Positions 36,472 to 46,533 of a stretch of DNA of 64,000 nt are shown piece after piece. How positions within the stretch are numbered: position 1 is the first letter of the stretch; each line of letters starts with the position of its first letter. Source of the DNA: Oleispira antarctica RB-8 (GTDB lineage: Bacteria; Pseudomonadota; Gammaproteobacteria; Pseudomonadales; Oceanobacteraceae). Under the pieces are notes generated by a model, which saw only the letters and a list, made by a program, of their open reading frames with translations, did no database searches and had not been told where the DNA came from. The position numbers and the translations under genes are program-made. The stretch is taken from positions 693,582 to 757,581 of the forward strand of contig FO203512.1 of NCBI GenBank assembly GCA_000967895.1. Direction: 5' to 3'.

Positions 36472-36747
36472 ATGAAAAGTACATATAAAAAAACTCAAAA
36501 AGAAAAAGTACTAGAGCACCTTCTTAAAGTAGGAAGTATGACGGTAGCAGATGCTATTAGTCTTTGGTATTCATGGCGGTTGCCAGCGACTATTGGTGAA
36601 TTGATTAAAGAAGGGGTTCAAATTAAGTCAATCAACGAGCCGCATCCGGGAGGCTATCACGCCAGATATATTCTTAAAGATCACAATTTAGGGAAGGATA
36701 TATTGGAAGAAATTAGAAATCGTCGAAATAAGCCAAAGGGTCACTGA
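36472..36747 (+). CDS. Small winged-helix DNA-binding protein of the island
   Basis: A 91-residue protein. The sequence QKEKVLEHLLKVGSMTVADAISLWYSWRLPATIGELIKEG is a winged-helix pattern, followed by a short wing and a basic tail (RNRRNKPKGH). It starts 14 bp after alpA behind GGTAGATG. Such proteins are common in P4-like islands; regulation or replication roles are possible. Confidence 0.65.
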   Translation: MKSTYKKTQKEKVLEHLLKVGSMTVADAISLWYSWRLPATIGELIKEGVQIKSINEPHPGGYHARYILKDHNLGKDILEEIRNRRNKPKGH

Positions 36748-36870
36748 GCAGTTCGAGCTACTCAGTAACCAAAAACTCAATTAAACCGCAAAGTTAAAAG
36801 GAGTCGCCTTAATCTTACTCAGGCTAAGAACATTTATCCAGTTTTTAGCTTGAGTAAGAAGGCTTTTACT

Positions 36871-37335
36871 ATGGCCAGACGTAATCCAAATAACCGCTCT
36901 TCAAAGGGAAGTTTTGCAGGTATTCCCGATATTGTTATGGGGAGTTCCTGCTATGTTAATCTTGGGCCATCTGCTAAGGCCCTCCTATTTGAAGCAGCTT
37001 ACCAATACAAAGGGAGGAATAACGGTGATCTATGCTTTGCGTGGACTCTAATGCAAAAGCGGGGTTGGAAGTCAAAAGCGACTTTAAACAATGCTTTAAA
37101 AGAGTTAGTAGAAGCAAATCTATTAGTGTTGAGTAGGCAAGGTCATTTTAGAAAACCATTCGATAGGTGCAGCCTTTACGCTATTACATGGCAAGCTATC
37201 GATGAATGCCCAGGGAAAGATTTAGAGCTTGGGCCAACTAATACGCCACCTAGAAAATTCAGCATAGAGCAAGCCCAATATAATCAGAACAAGAGTAAAA
37301 AGTTAATGAAGAATAATAAAAAACAGAGTACATAA
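36871..37335 (+). CDS. Replication/helix-turn-helix-like island protein
   Basis: About 154 residues from ATG 36871 (MARRNPNNRSSKG), preceded by AAGAAGG; an upstream TTG at 36850 is less likely. A winged-helix-like segment is seen (WTLMQKRGWKSKATLNNALKELVEANLLVLSRQG). The C-terminus is Lys-rich. It resembles small HTH proteins found next to AlpA in integrative elements. I cannot name the exact family. The DNA after it (37336-37460) contains repeated GGTAC and CTGGGTCG motifs. Confidence 0.55.
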   Translation: MARRNPNNRSSKGSFAGIPDIVMGSSCYVNLGPSAKALLFEAAYQYKGRNNGDLCFAWTLMQKRGWKSKATLNNALKELVEANLLVLSRQGHFRKPFDRCSLYAITWQAIDECPGKDLELGPTNTPPRKFSIEQAQYNQNKSKKLMKNNKKQST

Positions 37336-37346
37336 TTTTTGGTCTG

Positions 37347-37460
37347 TCGGTACGAAAACTGGGTCGAGAGGGTGTTGTAAACACTTTTCTCGGTACAGTT
37401 TCTGGGTCGGTAGAGGGGGTTTTAAGCTAGTAACACAGTACGGAAACTGTACCTCTTTAT
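37347..37460. repeat. Degenerate repeats after the island HTH gene
   Basis: Two units starting TCGGTAC and containing CTGGGTCG then GAGGG lie at about 37347-37372 and 37390-37418, with a further GGAAACTGTACC near 37442. They look like binding sites or an origin for the island. There is no coding frame. Confidence 0.45.
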
Positions 37461-37528
37461 ATTAATACCATACGCAGTGGTAACTAGAACAATAACGCAG
37501 CTAGTAATATTAAAAGTAAATTGCTGTA

Positions 37529-37598
37529 TTACTCCAAATCCTTTAAAGCCACTCCGTTCTTATTTTTACAGCTTATTAAACCGTTAGAAGAACCACCA
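37529..37598 (-). pseudogene. 3' end of GIY-YIG copy B, separated by IS256 copy 2
   Basis: This piece encodes the last codons of the second GIY-YIG gene (NGLISCKNKNGVALKDLE then TAA at 37529-37531), in frame with copy A. The IS256 element between 37599 and 38967 separates it from the rest. Confidence 0.8.
37590..37598. repeat. 9-bp target-site duplication (IS256 copy 2)
   Basis: GAACCACCA precedes the element and recurs at 38968-38976. Confidence 0.95.
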
Positions 37599-38967
37599 GA
37601 GCTATAGTCAAATCTGGTGTACAGAATATCAAGCAGCATCCTGATCCTGTTGTTCTTGTTTGATGCCATCACGAAATTTCACACCCGTAATCACATCCGC
37701 TAATAAATTATAACCTCGTAATCTGTGCCACCGTTTCTGAGCCGTTTCCATTAACTTCAATACCATCGCTAACGTCGTTACTCGACTGCCACAATTTTTA
37801 CTTTTTGTTGTTCTTAACCGCACCGTCGCAAAAACAGATTCTATCGGATTAGATGTACGTAAATGGCCCCAATGCTCAGCAGGAAAATCATAAAATACCA
37901 ACAAGGCTTCTCGATCTTTTTCAAGACACCTCATCGCTTTCGGGTACTTAGCTTCAAATAATTTAACGCAATTTGTCATGCTTTTATTGGCTTCTTCTTT
38001 TGTTTCAGATTGCCAAATTTCATGCAGTGCGCTTTTTACTTTTGGTTGCATCGCTTTAGGAAACTTAGCGAGCACATTCGCTGTCTTATGAACCCAGCAA
38101 CGCTGCCCTTGTGTCGTTGGCCAGCACTTAGAAAGCGCTTTCCAAAAGCCTAAGGCCCCGTCTCCGACAGCAACTTTAGGCTCGATGCTTAAGCCTCTTT
38201 GCTTTAGGCCGAGTAATACTTCAGACCAGCTTGCCTCTGACTCTCGATAGCCATCACTCACGGCGATGAGCTCTTTATTTCCCAGCTCGTCCGAGCCAAT
38301 GATCACCAGCAAGCAGACTTTATCATCCATTCTTACATTGCAATAAACGCCGTCAGCCCAAACATAAACATAACGCTTTTTACTTAGATCTCTTTTCTGC
38401 CACTGGGTGAAATCAGCCTCCCAGCTTGTTTTCAACCGGCTGATTGTAGCAGCCGAAAGGCCTTTCGCTTCCTCTCCCAATAGGTGCTTTAGCGACTCAC
38501 TAAAATCACCCGTTGAAATGCCGCGCAAATAAAGCCACGGTAAAAACTCTTCAATACTTTGGCTGCGTTTTAGATAAGGCGGTACAAGTGAGCTGTTGAA
38601 TTTTATGCCATTATCAGTACGGTCACGCACCTTAGGAACTTTGATATCAATATCTCCTAAGCCTGTTTGTATAGTTCGCTCAGGAAGGTAGCCATTGCGC
38701 ACCAGGCCAGTCTTTCCATCTTCTGTTAATAACCCTTTATGATCGGCTAAAAGCTGTTGAACTTCGGTTTCAATCGCTTGGGCTAACAACTGCTGCGCGC
38801 CTTGCTTTAAAACTTGTTGTAATAAGTCAGTTGGCTCTGGTTTATGTAGCTGAGAAATATTATTATCATTCATGCAGTGTACTCCTTTTGGTTGTTGATC
38901 CGCCAAGATCAATCAACAGGATACGCTGCTACTTATTTACCCGATACACCAGAAATGATCATACCTC
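37599..38967 (-). mobile_element. IS256-family insertion sequence, copy 2
   Basis: A 1369-bp element, apparently identical to the copy at 9201-10569 and in the same orientation, with the same ends and a 9-bp target duplication. It split the second GIY-YIG gene. Confidence 0.95.
37629..38873 (-). CDS. IS256-family transposase (copy 2)
   Basis: Protein identical to the transposase at 9231-10475, with the same AGGAG-led ATG (38873) and intact catalytic D-D-E segments. Identity of the two copies indicates very recent transposition. Confidence 0.95.
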   Translation of the reverse strand: MNDNNISQLHKPEPTDLLQQVLKQGAQQLLAQAIETEVQQLLADHKGLLTEDGKTGLVRNGYLPERTIQTGLGDIDIKVPKVRDRTDNGIKFNSSLVPPYLKRSQSIEEFLPWLYLRGISTGDFSESLKHLLGEEAKGLSAATISRLKTSWEADFTQWQKRDLSKKRYVYVWADGVYCNVRMDDKVCLLVIIGSDELGNKELIAVSDGYRESEASWSEVLLGLKQRGLSIEPKVAVGDGALGFWKALSKCWPTTQGQRCWVHKTANVLAKFPKAMQPKVKSALHEIWQSETKEEANKSMTNCVKLFEAKYPKAMRCLEKDREALLVFYDFPAEHWGHLRTSNPIESVFATVRLRTTKSKNCGSRVTTLAMVLKLMETAQKRWHRLRGYNLLADVITGVKFRDGIKQEQQDQDAA

Positions 38968-39755
38968 GAACCACCACGAATAATAGCAGCGGCGGCGCTA
39001 GGGCTAGAAAATTCATAGTCTTGTGTGAAAACTAAATGATCGTCATTAAGTACCAATAAACCATCTTTCAAATACTGCTCACGTTTTTTCTTAATGCGAT
39101 TAGAAGATGCTCTGTCTATGGCAACGGCTTGCGAGTCTTTAAAAACCACAAAGCCATTAGCGGTGCGTTTACCTTTAGCGGTAAAGCCTTTAATAGAGCA
39201 GGTTAAAACGCTCTCTGAGTTATTTATATTTAAAGGGTCATCATTACTCTCGATTATCTTAAACGCGTCGACAGCATTTCCTAGAGAAAGCAGGGGCAGT
39301 AGTTGTAATACCTTTTCTAAAAAGACATCCATCTCTGCCTGATCAGATTCAGGTAGCTTGGCACCACTACTGGCATTATTTAATACCTGAACCGTATTAG
39401 AATGATTAGCCCGTACTATAAGCGCACCTTCCAAATAACGTATGTGGGCTTTAGTTAGGTTTTCATCTTTGCTCACAAACGCAGCGACTTGGTTCCATTC
39501 ACGCTTATCGTGCTGCTTTAAGCGTTTAACAACGGATTCAGCTTCACCAATATAAAGCGTGGGCATATCCGTTTCGGCATCGACCCCTGTAAGAAAGTAA
39601 ATCCTCGGACTAAGTAGCTCTTCACGTTGCAAGAGCTTGGTTAATTCAGAGTGTGGGCCTGCAATGGCTTTGCCTGTCCAATTGGATATTTCCGCAGTAC
39701 GAATACCAGCGGGTTTGCCGTCGGTTAGGAATAGTTTAATTGTGGCGGGTTGCAT
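38937..39755 (-). pseudogene. GIY-YIG nuclease-like protein, copy B, truncated by IS256
   Basis: The sequence matches copy A from MQPATIK (39755) through AAAAIIRGG, then runs into the IS256 element and stops after RYDHFWCIG. It differs from copy A at several residues. The most notable is residue 51, where the GIY motif reads RIY (GGG to AGG), which should damage the active site. The YIG motif and catalytic Glu remain. It has lost its last 17-18 native codons, now at 37529-37598. This looks like a decaying duplicate. Confidence 0.82.
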
Positions 39756-39907
39756 GTTTTTTCTTTCCTTGAATTCTGTCGTTAAAATATAAATCATCCT
39801 TAAATTAGGCAGGCTTAATTTAACGTTACGTTAACATTCCTTATTAAGCCTTGGTCTAGTTGATCTTCGAAACGTAACCAAGGCTTAGGATTGAAAATAA
39901 TATTACT

Positions 39908-39957
39908 TTATGAATTTAGGGCTTGTCCGGCTATAGAATCCGATAGATGAAATTATC
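39908..39957 (-). pseudogene. hsdS 3' remnant of locus-A type
   Basis: The minus-strand frame ends HLSDSIAGQALNS then TAA (39908-39910), matching HLADAMAEQALNS at the end of locus A hsdS. Similarity fades after about 50 bp. It shows that an A-type hsdS once followed this GIY-YIG gene. The 306 bp from 39759 to 40064 hold only this remnant and a spaced inverted repeat (TGGTGACA at 39977-39984 and its complement at 39998-40005). Confidence 0.75.
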
Positions 39958-40064
39958 CATAAACTACCATTCTAGATGGTGACATTTTTATATTTTTTGT
40001 CACCACATAATCATAATCAATCTAAGTGGTGTAACCCGATAATAAGTACTGCTTTGTTTCTTTA

Positions 40065-43000
40065 TTAAACTTTCCCTCCCACACCTTTAAACTTCTCAAC
40101 AAACGCGGCGATCTTTTGAAACACACTCTGTTTCTTGGTCAGGTATTGCGGATTTAACGGGCTCATTTTGGGCAGAATGGCATTAAGCTCTGTTCCTGCG
40201 TCGCTGGCATACTCCCGCTTGAGTGAGGTGATGATATAGCGTCGGGCTTCTTCAGCATTCAGACTTTCTGCGTTGATCAGTTCCTCGGCTTCTCTTTGCT
40301 GCTCAACTTGGGCGAAAGAAAAGAAGGCTTCGATCACGCTAGACTTTTCGCCAATCTGATCCAAGTCCGTTTGATTAATAAAATCTACGACTAAACTTTC
40401 TTTTGCGCGATTGCCAAGACTGGCTCTTATCACCCGGCGAACTTCATCAACCAAATCGGCTTTGCTTTTGGTTTTCTTGTTATGTTCGAAAATTAGCTCC
40501 AGAATATAATCAAGATTTATCTCCTGAGATTTCAGCAAGTCTATTTCGAACACCACATCATCCCAGTCAATGGAGGATTTTTCTTTCTCCTCCGCTGATT
40601 TTTGTCTGCGCTGCCAATCGCGTATGTCGTTGTAGGTAGAGCGATAATCCTGAACCTTACGGTCGGCTGGCAAGCGTATGGTCTGTAACTCAGCCAGTTT
40701 TTCATCATCCAAATAGTTTTCTACTTTAAACGATTCAACCGCTTCTGCATCGCTCATGTCCACGTTTTGAAGGGCTTTCAAACTGGCAAACTCATCATAG
40801 TTTTGCAGCACGTTCTCTACGCGCAGGTATTCGCCGAAGAGTTTGGCAAAGTCTTTTTTATCGGATTCTTTTCCAATGGCGGTCGGATCAGGAAAGCGTT
40901 GCTCTAGCTCGCTCACAACATCCATAAAACCGCGCCTCGCTTCACCGCTTACTACATCGGTAAAGCCATCCATGTATTCCTTGTAGCTTTTTTCTAGCAC
41001 TACGTTTTTGGTGTTTTTATCGCCAAACAGCGTGATAGCATCCACGGTTGCCATTTCCAGATCTCGGAATGTGACAATATTTCCGAAGGTTTTGGTGGCG
41101 TCATAAATGCGGTTAGTTCGCGAAAAGGCTTGCATCAAACCGTGGTAACGCAGGTTTTTATCTACGAACAGCGTATTAAGCGTAGGGGCATCAAAGCCGG
41201 TGAGAAACATTCCCACCACTATCAGCAAATCAATTTCTTTGGTTTTCACCCGCTTGGCCAAATCGCGGTAGTAATTCTGAAAGCCGTTGCTATCGACACT
41301 GAAATTGGTTTTAAAGAAGGCGTTATAGTCGCCTATCGCCGCGTTTAAAAATTCTTTAGCGCTACTATTCATTGCACTTACATCAAAGCTTTCATCCAGA
41401 ATATCACCCACCGCATCCTGCTCTTCATTGGCGGCAAAGGAGAAAATGGTGGCGATTTTCAGCGGCTTTTCGCTGCTTTTATTTGAAGGGTCAGCCTGCA
41501 AACTATTCAGCGATTCATAATAGAGCTTAGCGGCATCTACACTGCTCACGGCGAACATGGCATTAAAGCCCTTGGCATTCGTCTGCAATCGGTGAGTCTT
41601 CTGGCGGTAGTTGTTTAGAATGTACTGAGAAATTTCTCGAATACGCTCTGGGTGCAACAACGCTTCTTTGTTTTCAGCGGCAGAAAGCTTTTTCTCATCC
41701 TTCTCAGTTTCAATGGCCTTAAATTTGTGGCGCACATCGTTATAGTCAACCTTGAATTTGAGCACTTTCTCATCACGTATGGCGTCGGTAATCACATACG
41801 AATGCAACTCCCGACCAAATACACTGGCGGTGGTTTCCGCACCTAAAGCGTTTAGCGGAAAGATGGGCGTGCCAGTAAAGCCAAACTGATAGAAACGTTT
41901 AAATTTCTTGTTTAGGTTTTTCTGAGCTTCACCAAACTGGCTGCGATGACATTCATCAAAAATAAACACCACCTGCTTATTGTAGATGGGTAGGTCGCCT
42001 TCGGTTTTCATCAGGTTGTTGAGCTTCTGGATGGTGGTGACGACGATCTTGTCATCATCTTTATCCAAATTACGCTTTAAGCCTGCGGTACTGTCAGAAC
42101 CGTTTACACTGTCCGGTGAGAACCGTTGGTATTCCTTCATGGTTTGAAAATCTAAATCTTTTCGGTCCACCACAAAAAATACTTTGTCGATAAACTCAAG
42201 CTCAGTGGCCAATCGTGCCGCTTTAAAGCTGGTTAAGGTTTTACCAGAGCCGGTGGTATGCCAGATAAAACCGCCGCTTTCTGGCTTGCTCCAAGTTTTT
42301 GCCTCATAAGAGCTTTTCACCTTCCACAAAATACGCTCGGTGGCCGCAATCTGGTAGGGGCGCATCACCAGTAATGTGTCACTCACATCAAACACCGAAT
42401 AATGCAGTAATACATTGAGCAGGGTGTGCTTCTGAAAGAACGTCGCGGTAAAGTCTTTTAGGTCTTTAATTAGGCTGTTATCAGCCTTCGCCCAGTTCAT
42501 GCTAAAGTCGTAGCTGTTTTTGTTGCGCTGGGTGGTATTAGCAAAATAGCGGCTATCGGTGCCGTTCGAGATAACAAACAACTGCAAGTATTTATACAGC
42601 GAATCCTCGCTATTAAAGCTCTCTTTGCTGTAACGATGCACCTGGTTAAAGGCTTCACGAATGGCGACGCCACGCTTTTTCAGCTCGATTTGTACCAGCG
42701 GTAAGCCGTTCACCAAAATAGTCACATCATAACGGTTGGCATGGCTGCCGGTTTGTTCAAACTGCTTGATCACCTGCACCTTGTTGCGGGTAATGTTGTT
42801 TTTATCCAGTAGATAAATGTTTTTAATGCGGCCATCGTCAAACACAAAGTCGTGAATGTAGTCATCGTGAATCTTTCGTGTTTTATCAACGATAGTGTCA
42901 CTAGGCTTATCCAGATACGTTTCCACAAAACGTCGCCATTCACCTTCGGCAAATTGCACATTATTTAGCGTTTGCAACTGTTCGCGCACATTGGCCAGCA

Positions 43001-43178
43001 TGGCTTGCGGGTTATTCAGGGCAGGCAAATACTCATAGCCCTGATTTTGTAAATCCTGAATCAGCTCGCGCTCTAAGGCATCTTCGCTCTGGTAGCTTTC
43101 GGCCACTTTCCAGTCTTTTTTATATTTATCGAGAACGATAAAGCTGTTCGATTCGGCAATGGTTTTATAATCCATCAT
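40065..43178 (-). CDS. hsdR: Type I restriction endonuclease subunit HsdR (locus B)
   Basis: A 1037-residue subunit of the EcoR124 type. The nuclease domain has VQIELKKRG (PD-ExK) near residue 165. The motor has [16 protein letters not shown] (Walker A) near 308, [13 protein letters not shown] near 415, [10 protein letters not shown] and SRTNRIYD. The C-terminal helical part binds the methyltransferase core. The start overlaps the RhuM stop as ATGA. It is unrelated in form and length to locus A HsdR, so the loci are of different classes. Confidence 0.93.
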   Translation of the reverse strand: MMDYKTIAESNSFIVLDKYKKDWKVAESYQSEDALERELIQDLQNQGYEYLPALNNPQAMLANVREQLQTLNNVQFAEGEWRRFVETYLDKPSDTIVDKTRKIHDDYIHDFVFDDGRIKNIYLLDKNNITRNKVQVIKQFEQTGSHANRYDVTILVNGLPLVQIELKKRGVAIREAFNQVHRYSKESFNSEDSLYKYLQLFVISNGTDSRYFANTTQRNKNSYDFSMNWAKADNSLIKDLKDFTATFFQKHTLLNVLLHYSVFDVSDTLLVMRPYQIAATERILWKVKSSYEAKTWSKPESGGFIWHTTGSGKTLTSFKAARLATELEFIDKVFFVVDRKDLDFQTMKEYQRFSPDSVNGSDSTAGLKRNLDKDDDKIVVTTIQKLNNLMKTEGDLPIYNKQVVFIFDECHRSQFGEAQKNLNKKFKRFYQFGFTGTPIFPLNALGAETTASVFGRELHSYVITDAIRDEKVLKFKVDYNDVRHKFKAIETEKDEKKLSAAENKEALLHPERIREISQYILNNYRQKTHRLQTNAKGFNAMFAVSSVDAAKLYYESLNSLQADPSNKSSEKPLKIATIFSFAANEEQDAVGDILDESFDVSAMNSSAKEFLNAAIGDYNAFFKTNFSVDSNGFQNYYRDLAKRVKTKEIDLLIVVGMFLTGFDAPTLNTLFVDKNLRYHGLMQAFSRTNRIYDATKTFGNIVTFRDLEMATVDAITLFGDKNTKNVVLEKSYKEYMDGFTDVVSGEARRGFMDVVSELEQRFPDPTAIGKESDKKDFAKLFGEYLRVENVLQNYDEFASLKALQNVDMSDAEAVESFKVENYLDDEKLAELQTIRLPADRKVQDYRSTYNDIRDWQRRQKSAEEKEKSSIDWDDVVFEIDLLKSQEINLDYILELIFEHNKKTKSKADLVDEVRRVIRASLGNRAKESLVVDFINQTDLDQIGEKSSVIEAFFSFAQVEQQREAEELINAESLNAEEARRYIITSLKREYASDAGTELNAILPKMSPLNPQYLTKKQSVFQKIAAFVEKFKGVGGKV

Positions 43179-44215
43179 ACGTCGTAATCCTTTTTGAGCC
43201 GTTTTTTTACTTCTCGATCAAAGTCTGATTCGATGCGTTGTTGCTTGTTAAATTGGTCGTATTCCACGTGGGCTTTTTGCTCAGCTAGCTTGCGAGACAC
43301 CTTTCCGTAACCTTCAAGAATTTGATACTCATTGAATGCCAGAAACTTGTTCACGCTCTCGGTAAAGCTTTCCATGGTAAAGCTGTTACGCCGTTCGATA
43401 ATGCCCTCGATGTAATCAAAAAACGCCGACACGGCACGCTCCAGCTTTTTAATGTCATCTTCACTTAAATAATTTTTCGCGATCGTTGCATCCGATTTTA
43501 ATACCCGACCTCCCGGTGCATTTTTATAGGTGCTCATGCCCATCAGGGGTTTGTTGGCATCGGCCTTCAGCGAAATAATCTCAGCGGCGGTATGGCCGGT
43601 GATAGCAAAATGAAACTTATCCTGCACATGGGCGTAAAACTGCTGAGTGGTTTGGGATTTTGGGTCGTAATCAATACTGCACTCGGCGAATATGTCGGTA
43701 ATCTGTTGGTAAATACGCCGCTCGCTGGCGCGTATAGAGCGCACCCGCTCCAATAGCTCACGAAAGTAATCTTTGCCAAATAAGCTGCCATTTTTTAAAC
43801 GCTCATCATCCATGGCAAAGCCTTTGATGATGTACTCCTTGATAAGCTGAGTCGCCCAGATACGGAACTGGGTGGCCTGGGTGGAATTCACCCGATAGCC
43901 AACGGAGATGACTGCATCCAAGTTGTAGTATTTCACCTTGGTCGTCTGAGTTTTACCTGCAATCGCGCCGTGTTCAGTGGTATGTTCCAAAATGGAACAT
44001 ACCACTTCTTCTTGTAACTCATTGCTTTCAAAAATATTTTTCAGGTGCTTAGTGATGGCAGGGCGCTGTACGCCAAACAACTCGGCCATGCGTTCCTGCG
44101 TCAGCCAGAGGGTTTCGTCGCTCAGCAGTACCTCGACTTTAACCTCGCCAGTGGGCGCGGTATAGAGCAGAAACTCCGTGGTCTGGTCTTGTAGGCTTAG
44201 GCGTTTATCCTTCAT
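43175..44215 (-). CDS. RhuM-family protein in the R-M operon (locus B)
   Basis: About 346 residues from [11 protein letters not shown] (44215), overlapping the ATPase stop. The N-terminal block [32 protein letters not shown] with [14 protein letters not shown] and [13 protein letters not shown] is the RhuM signature and is shared with the RhuM-Fic protein of locus A. The C-terminal half has no Fic motif but is the usual RhuM C-terminal region. RhuM genes are common in type I loci; function is not established. Confidence 0.88.
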   Translation of the reverse strand: MKDKRLSLQDQTTEFLLYTAPTGEVKVEVLLSDETLWLTQERMAELFGVQRPAITKHLKNIFESNELQEEVVCSILEHTTEHGAIAGKTQTTKVKYYNLDAVISVGYRVNSTQATQFRIWATQLIKEYIIKGFAMDDERLKNGSLFGKDYFRELLERVRSIRASERRIYQQITDIFAECSIDYDPKSQTTQQFYAHVQDKFHFAITGHTAAEIISLKADANKPLMGMSTYKNAPGGRVLKSDATIAKNYLSEDDIKKLERAVSAFFDYIEGIIERRNSFTMESFTESVNKFLAFNEYQILEGYGKVSRKLAEQKAHVEYDQFNKQQRIESDFDREVKKRLKKDYDV

Positions 44216-45326
44216 TTTGTGGTTCCTGCTGCCAGTAGTTGTAGTTATCAACTAAATAATCTAAAAGATACCTAACAATTTGTTTTTCTTCTGGCCTTAA
44301 ATTGGATGGGCGCACTCCTGGTAAAGCATCATGGCTGGAGAACTGAATAATCCTATTGAAGTAGGCAGTTTTATTCTCTTCACTGTCACCAGGAAGTAAT
44401 TTCGACCATTGAGGGTACCCTAGAAAACTAGCCGTTTTCTCATACAGGCTTCTTATATGAGCAAAATGATGTCTCTGCACTTCACCCGCTTTAATTGCAG
44501 ACTCAAGCTGTCTTTTTAGATCTAAATGGTAGAAAAAACTTGAATTTGAATCACCGTTTTTTTCAACTAATGAGACCGAGTCATCATCTATTCGCTCTAA
44601 CAAAAAACAAGACTTTGACTTCAGCTCATTATGGAGACAATTATAGAAAGTAACATCATGAGTTGAAACGATGAACTTCAGTGAAGATTGGCTACTTTTT
44701 ATCAATGATGCCAAGTCAACAGCAAGCTGCATTAAATGATTCTCATCTAATGAACTAACAGGATCATCGATAAAGATGTATTCCAAGTGTTCAAATTCAC
44801 TCGCAACACCTTTGTTTAACTGTTCATTCTGCGAGTCAATTATTTGCTCTAATAAACTATAAAAAATACTCCAAATAAAATTACTTTCCTCGCCCTTTGA
44901 TATTTTAATATTAGGTTCAGAAACATCATTTCCGCGCTCGAAAGAAAATGTAACTTCAGAAAATTCTGGATTAAACTTAGGAGTTAACTTCGGGTTCGTA
45001 TAGCGTTGAAAGTTAGCAATGGCATTTTGTTCTTGACCATGCTTTATCAGTGCTGATTGTGTATAGGCATTTGGCCGAATAATGAGTTTTCTTTCACTAT
45101 CCTCTTCTAAATCGTTGTCCCAATAAAACAGGTCTTCTGTAAAGGCATTGTAGTAGAGGACTTTACTTTTCTGATTTTCTTCTCCATCTGTGACTTTTGG
45201 TGAGATCAACTCTTTAAACTCACGAGACAGCCGGGTTTTACCTGTTCCATTAAAAGCATAGATTAGCTGTACCTTTTTGGAGGATGCTTTTAGCTGCTCG
45301 GCTATTTCCTTTAGCGAGTTACTCAT
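44205..45326 (-). CDS. PrrC/RloC-like AAA_13 ATPase, candidate anticodon nuclease
   Basis: A 373-residue ABC-type ATPase between hsdS and rhuM. Walker A FNGTGKT is at 25-31, a signature-like KISKGEE near 141-147, Walker B YIFIDDP near 183-189 and the H-loop in STHDVTF (H223). The C-terminal region has R292-S-L-Y-E296 and H332. In PrrC the anticodon-nuclease triad is R320, E324 and H356, so the RxxxE arrangement and spacing to His (36 versus 32) are similar. No zinc-hook coiled coil is present, unlike RloC. PrrC is encoded within type IC loci and kills the host when restriction is inhibited. The ATPase call is secure, the nuclease call is inference. Confidence 0.72.
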   Translation of the reverse strand: MSNSLKEIAEQLKASSKKVQLIYAFNGTGKTRLSREFKELISPKVTDGEENQKSKVLYYNAFTEDLFYWDNDLEEDSERKLIIRPNAYTQSALIKHGQEQNAIANFQRYTNPKLTPKFNPEFSEVTFSFERGNDVSEPNIKISKGEESNFIWSIFYSLLEQIIDSQNEQLNKGVASEFEHLEYIFIDDPVSSLDENHLMQLAVDLASLIKSSQSSLKFIVSTHDVTFYNCLHNELKSKSCFLLERIDDDSVSLVEKNGDSNSSFFYHLDLKRQLESAIKAGEVQRHHFAHIRSLYEKTASFLGYPQWSKLLPGDSEENKTAYFNRIIQFSSHDALPGVRPSNLRPEEKQIVRYLLDYLVDNYNYWQQEPQNEG

Positions 45327-45327
45327 A

Positions 45328-46533
45328 CTATGCCTCGACTCCTACTTGGATTTCTTGTTTTGGGAAACTTAACAATAGATCACGATAGTATTCATATTGC
45401 TGTTGGCGCAAGGCAATCTCTCGCGGTAAGCCTTCGGAAATAGATTTAGTTAAGGTATCAAACTTATCGAGAATGGAAACAATACGAACCTGCTCAGCAG
45501 GTGAAATAATTGGTATTTTCACTTCTAAAATTTGCCCTTTTCGCAAATTTGTTTGGTCAACTCCATTGTTATGCTTTAGTAGCTGAGGGGTTCTATTCAA
45601 AAAATAATGCAAAAATTTAGGTAGCACTTCTTCTTTATTTTTTACAGTAATTCCACCAATTCGCTGATTCAATGTATATTTTTCATCCACGTCAACAATA
45701 AAGGTTTTTGAAAGCGCCTTACCATTTGGTAGATCGCTCATTACTAGCAAAACATCATCTTTAAATAGCGGACATATTTGACTGTTTGAGTATTTCGCAA
45801 CCTTGCCGTCTGTAGAAATGAATTTAGAATTTACAACAATGTACTTTCCATCTTCAGATATATCTTTTTCATGGCCTTTCCCGTTGGCAAAATGTGCCAC
45901 TTCATCCAACGTTTTCCACTCCACTTCACTTTCTTCAAAACTCAGCAACTGGTCGCGGTAGTAGTTGTATTGTTTTTTGCGGGCGCTAAGCTCGGTGGTC
46001 AGCTCGGTGGTCAGCTCGGTGGTCAGCTCGGTGAAGGTGTCCAGTATGCGGACGATTTCGGCTTGGATTTCTAGCGATTTTTTGGGGTTTTCGGGGCAGG
46101 GGATGGGGGTTTGGATTTCAACCATTTTCCCTTTTGTTAGCTTGGCTCGCCCACCACCTGTTAAAAATGCGGTGTAGTTAACAATACATAGATAGTGAAA
46201 CAAAAATCTTGTGTTGAGCCCAGATTTTCCACGAATGACATGAACATGATTATTCGCCCAAAATTTTCCGCTGACATATTGAATAGAGTAATTCTCTAGA
46301 CTTGCTGATCCGTCCTCAGCGATAAGAACATATTCGCCATCGTGAGTATGGCCATCAACATAATCCTGAATATTATTCGCACCGTAGTATGGTGTTTTTC
46401 CGGCTACACGTAGCGACGCTTTTACCGGCCTCCGTCCACTATTCGCCACCTCAATAAAGTCGTCATCCCCCAGCGCCTTCCACTCCACCTCTACACCATC
46501 CAGCAGCTTTTCCATGAAGTTCATGTTACTCAT
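45328..46533 (-). CDS. hsdS: Type I specificity subunit HsdS with TEL-type repeats (locus B)
   Basis: A 401-residue subunit with two target-recognition domains (about 1-165 and 200-375). The central helix carries four units, [15 protein letters not shown] (residues 168-182), then [17 protein letters not shown]; the second spacer ends [15 protein letters not shown]. EcoR124-type HsdS has the same layout, where changing the number of TAEL repeats alters the spacing of the recognition sequence. The start overlaps hsdM (ATGA). Confidence 0.93.
   Translation of the reverse strand: MSNMNFMEKLLDGVEVEWKALGDDDFIEVANSGRRPVKASLRVAGKTPYYGANNIQDYVDGHTHDGEYVLIAEDGSASLENYSIQYVSGKFWANNHVHVIRGKSGLNTRFLFHYLCIVNYTAFLTGGGRAKLTKGKMVEIQTPIPCPENPKKSLEIQAEIVRILDTFTELTTELTTELTTELSARKKQYNYYRDQLLSFEESEVEWKTLDEVAHFANGKGHEKDISEDGKYIVVNSKFISTDGKVAKYSNSQICPLFKDDVLLVMSDLPNGKALSKTFIVDVDEKYTLNQRIGGITVKNKEEVLPKFLHYFLNRTPQLLKHNNGVDQTNLRKGQILEVKIPIISPAEQVRIVSILDKFDTLTKSISEGLPREIALRQQQYEYYRDLLLSFPKQEIQVGVEA
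45989..46033 (-). repeat. hsdS: 12-bp tandem repeats inside hsdS (locus B)
   Basis: Three exact copies of AGCTCGGTGGTC (45989-46000, 46001-46012, 46013-46024) plus nine bases of a fourth. Each copy adds four codons (TTEL), so unit gain or loss keeps the frame. Confidence 0.95.
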
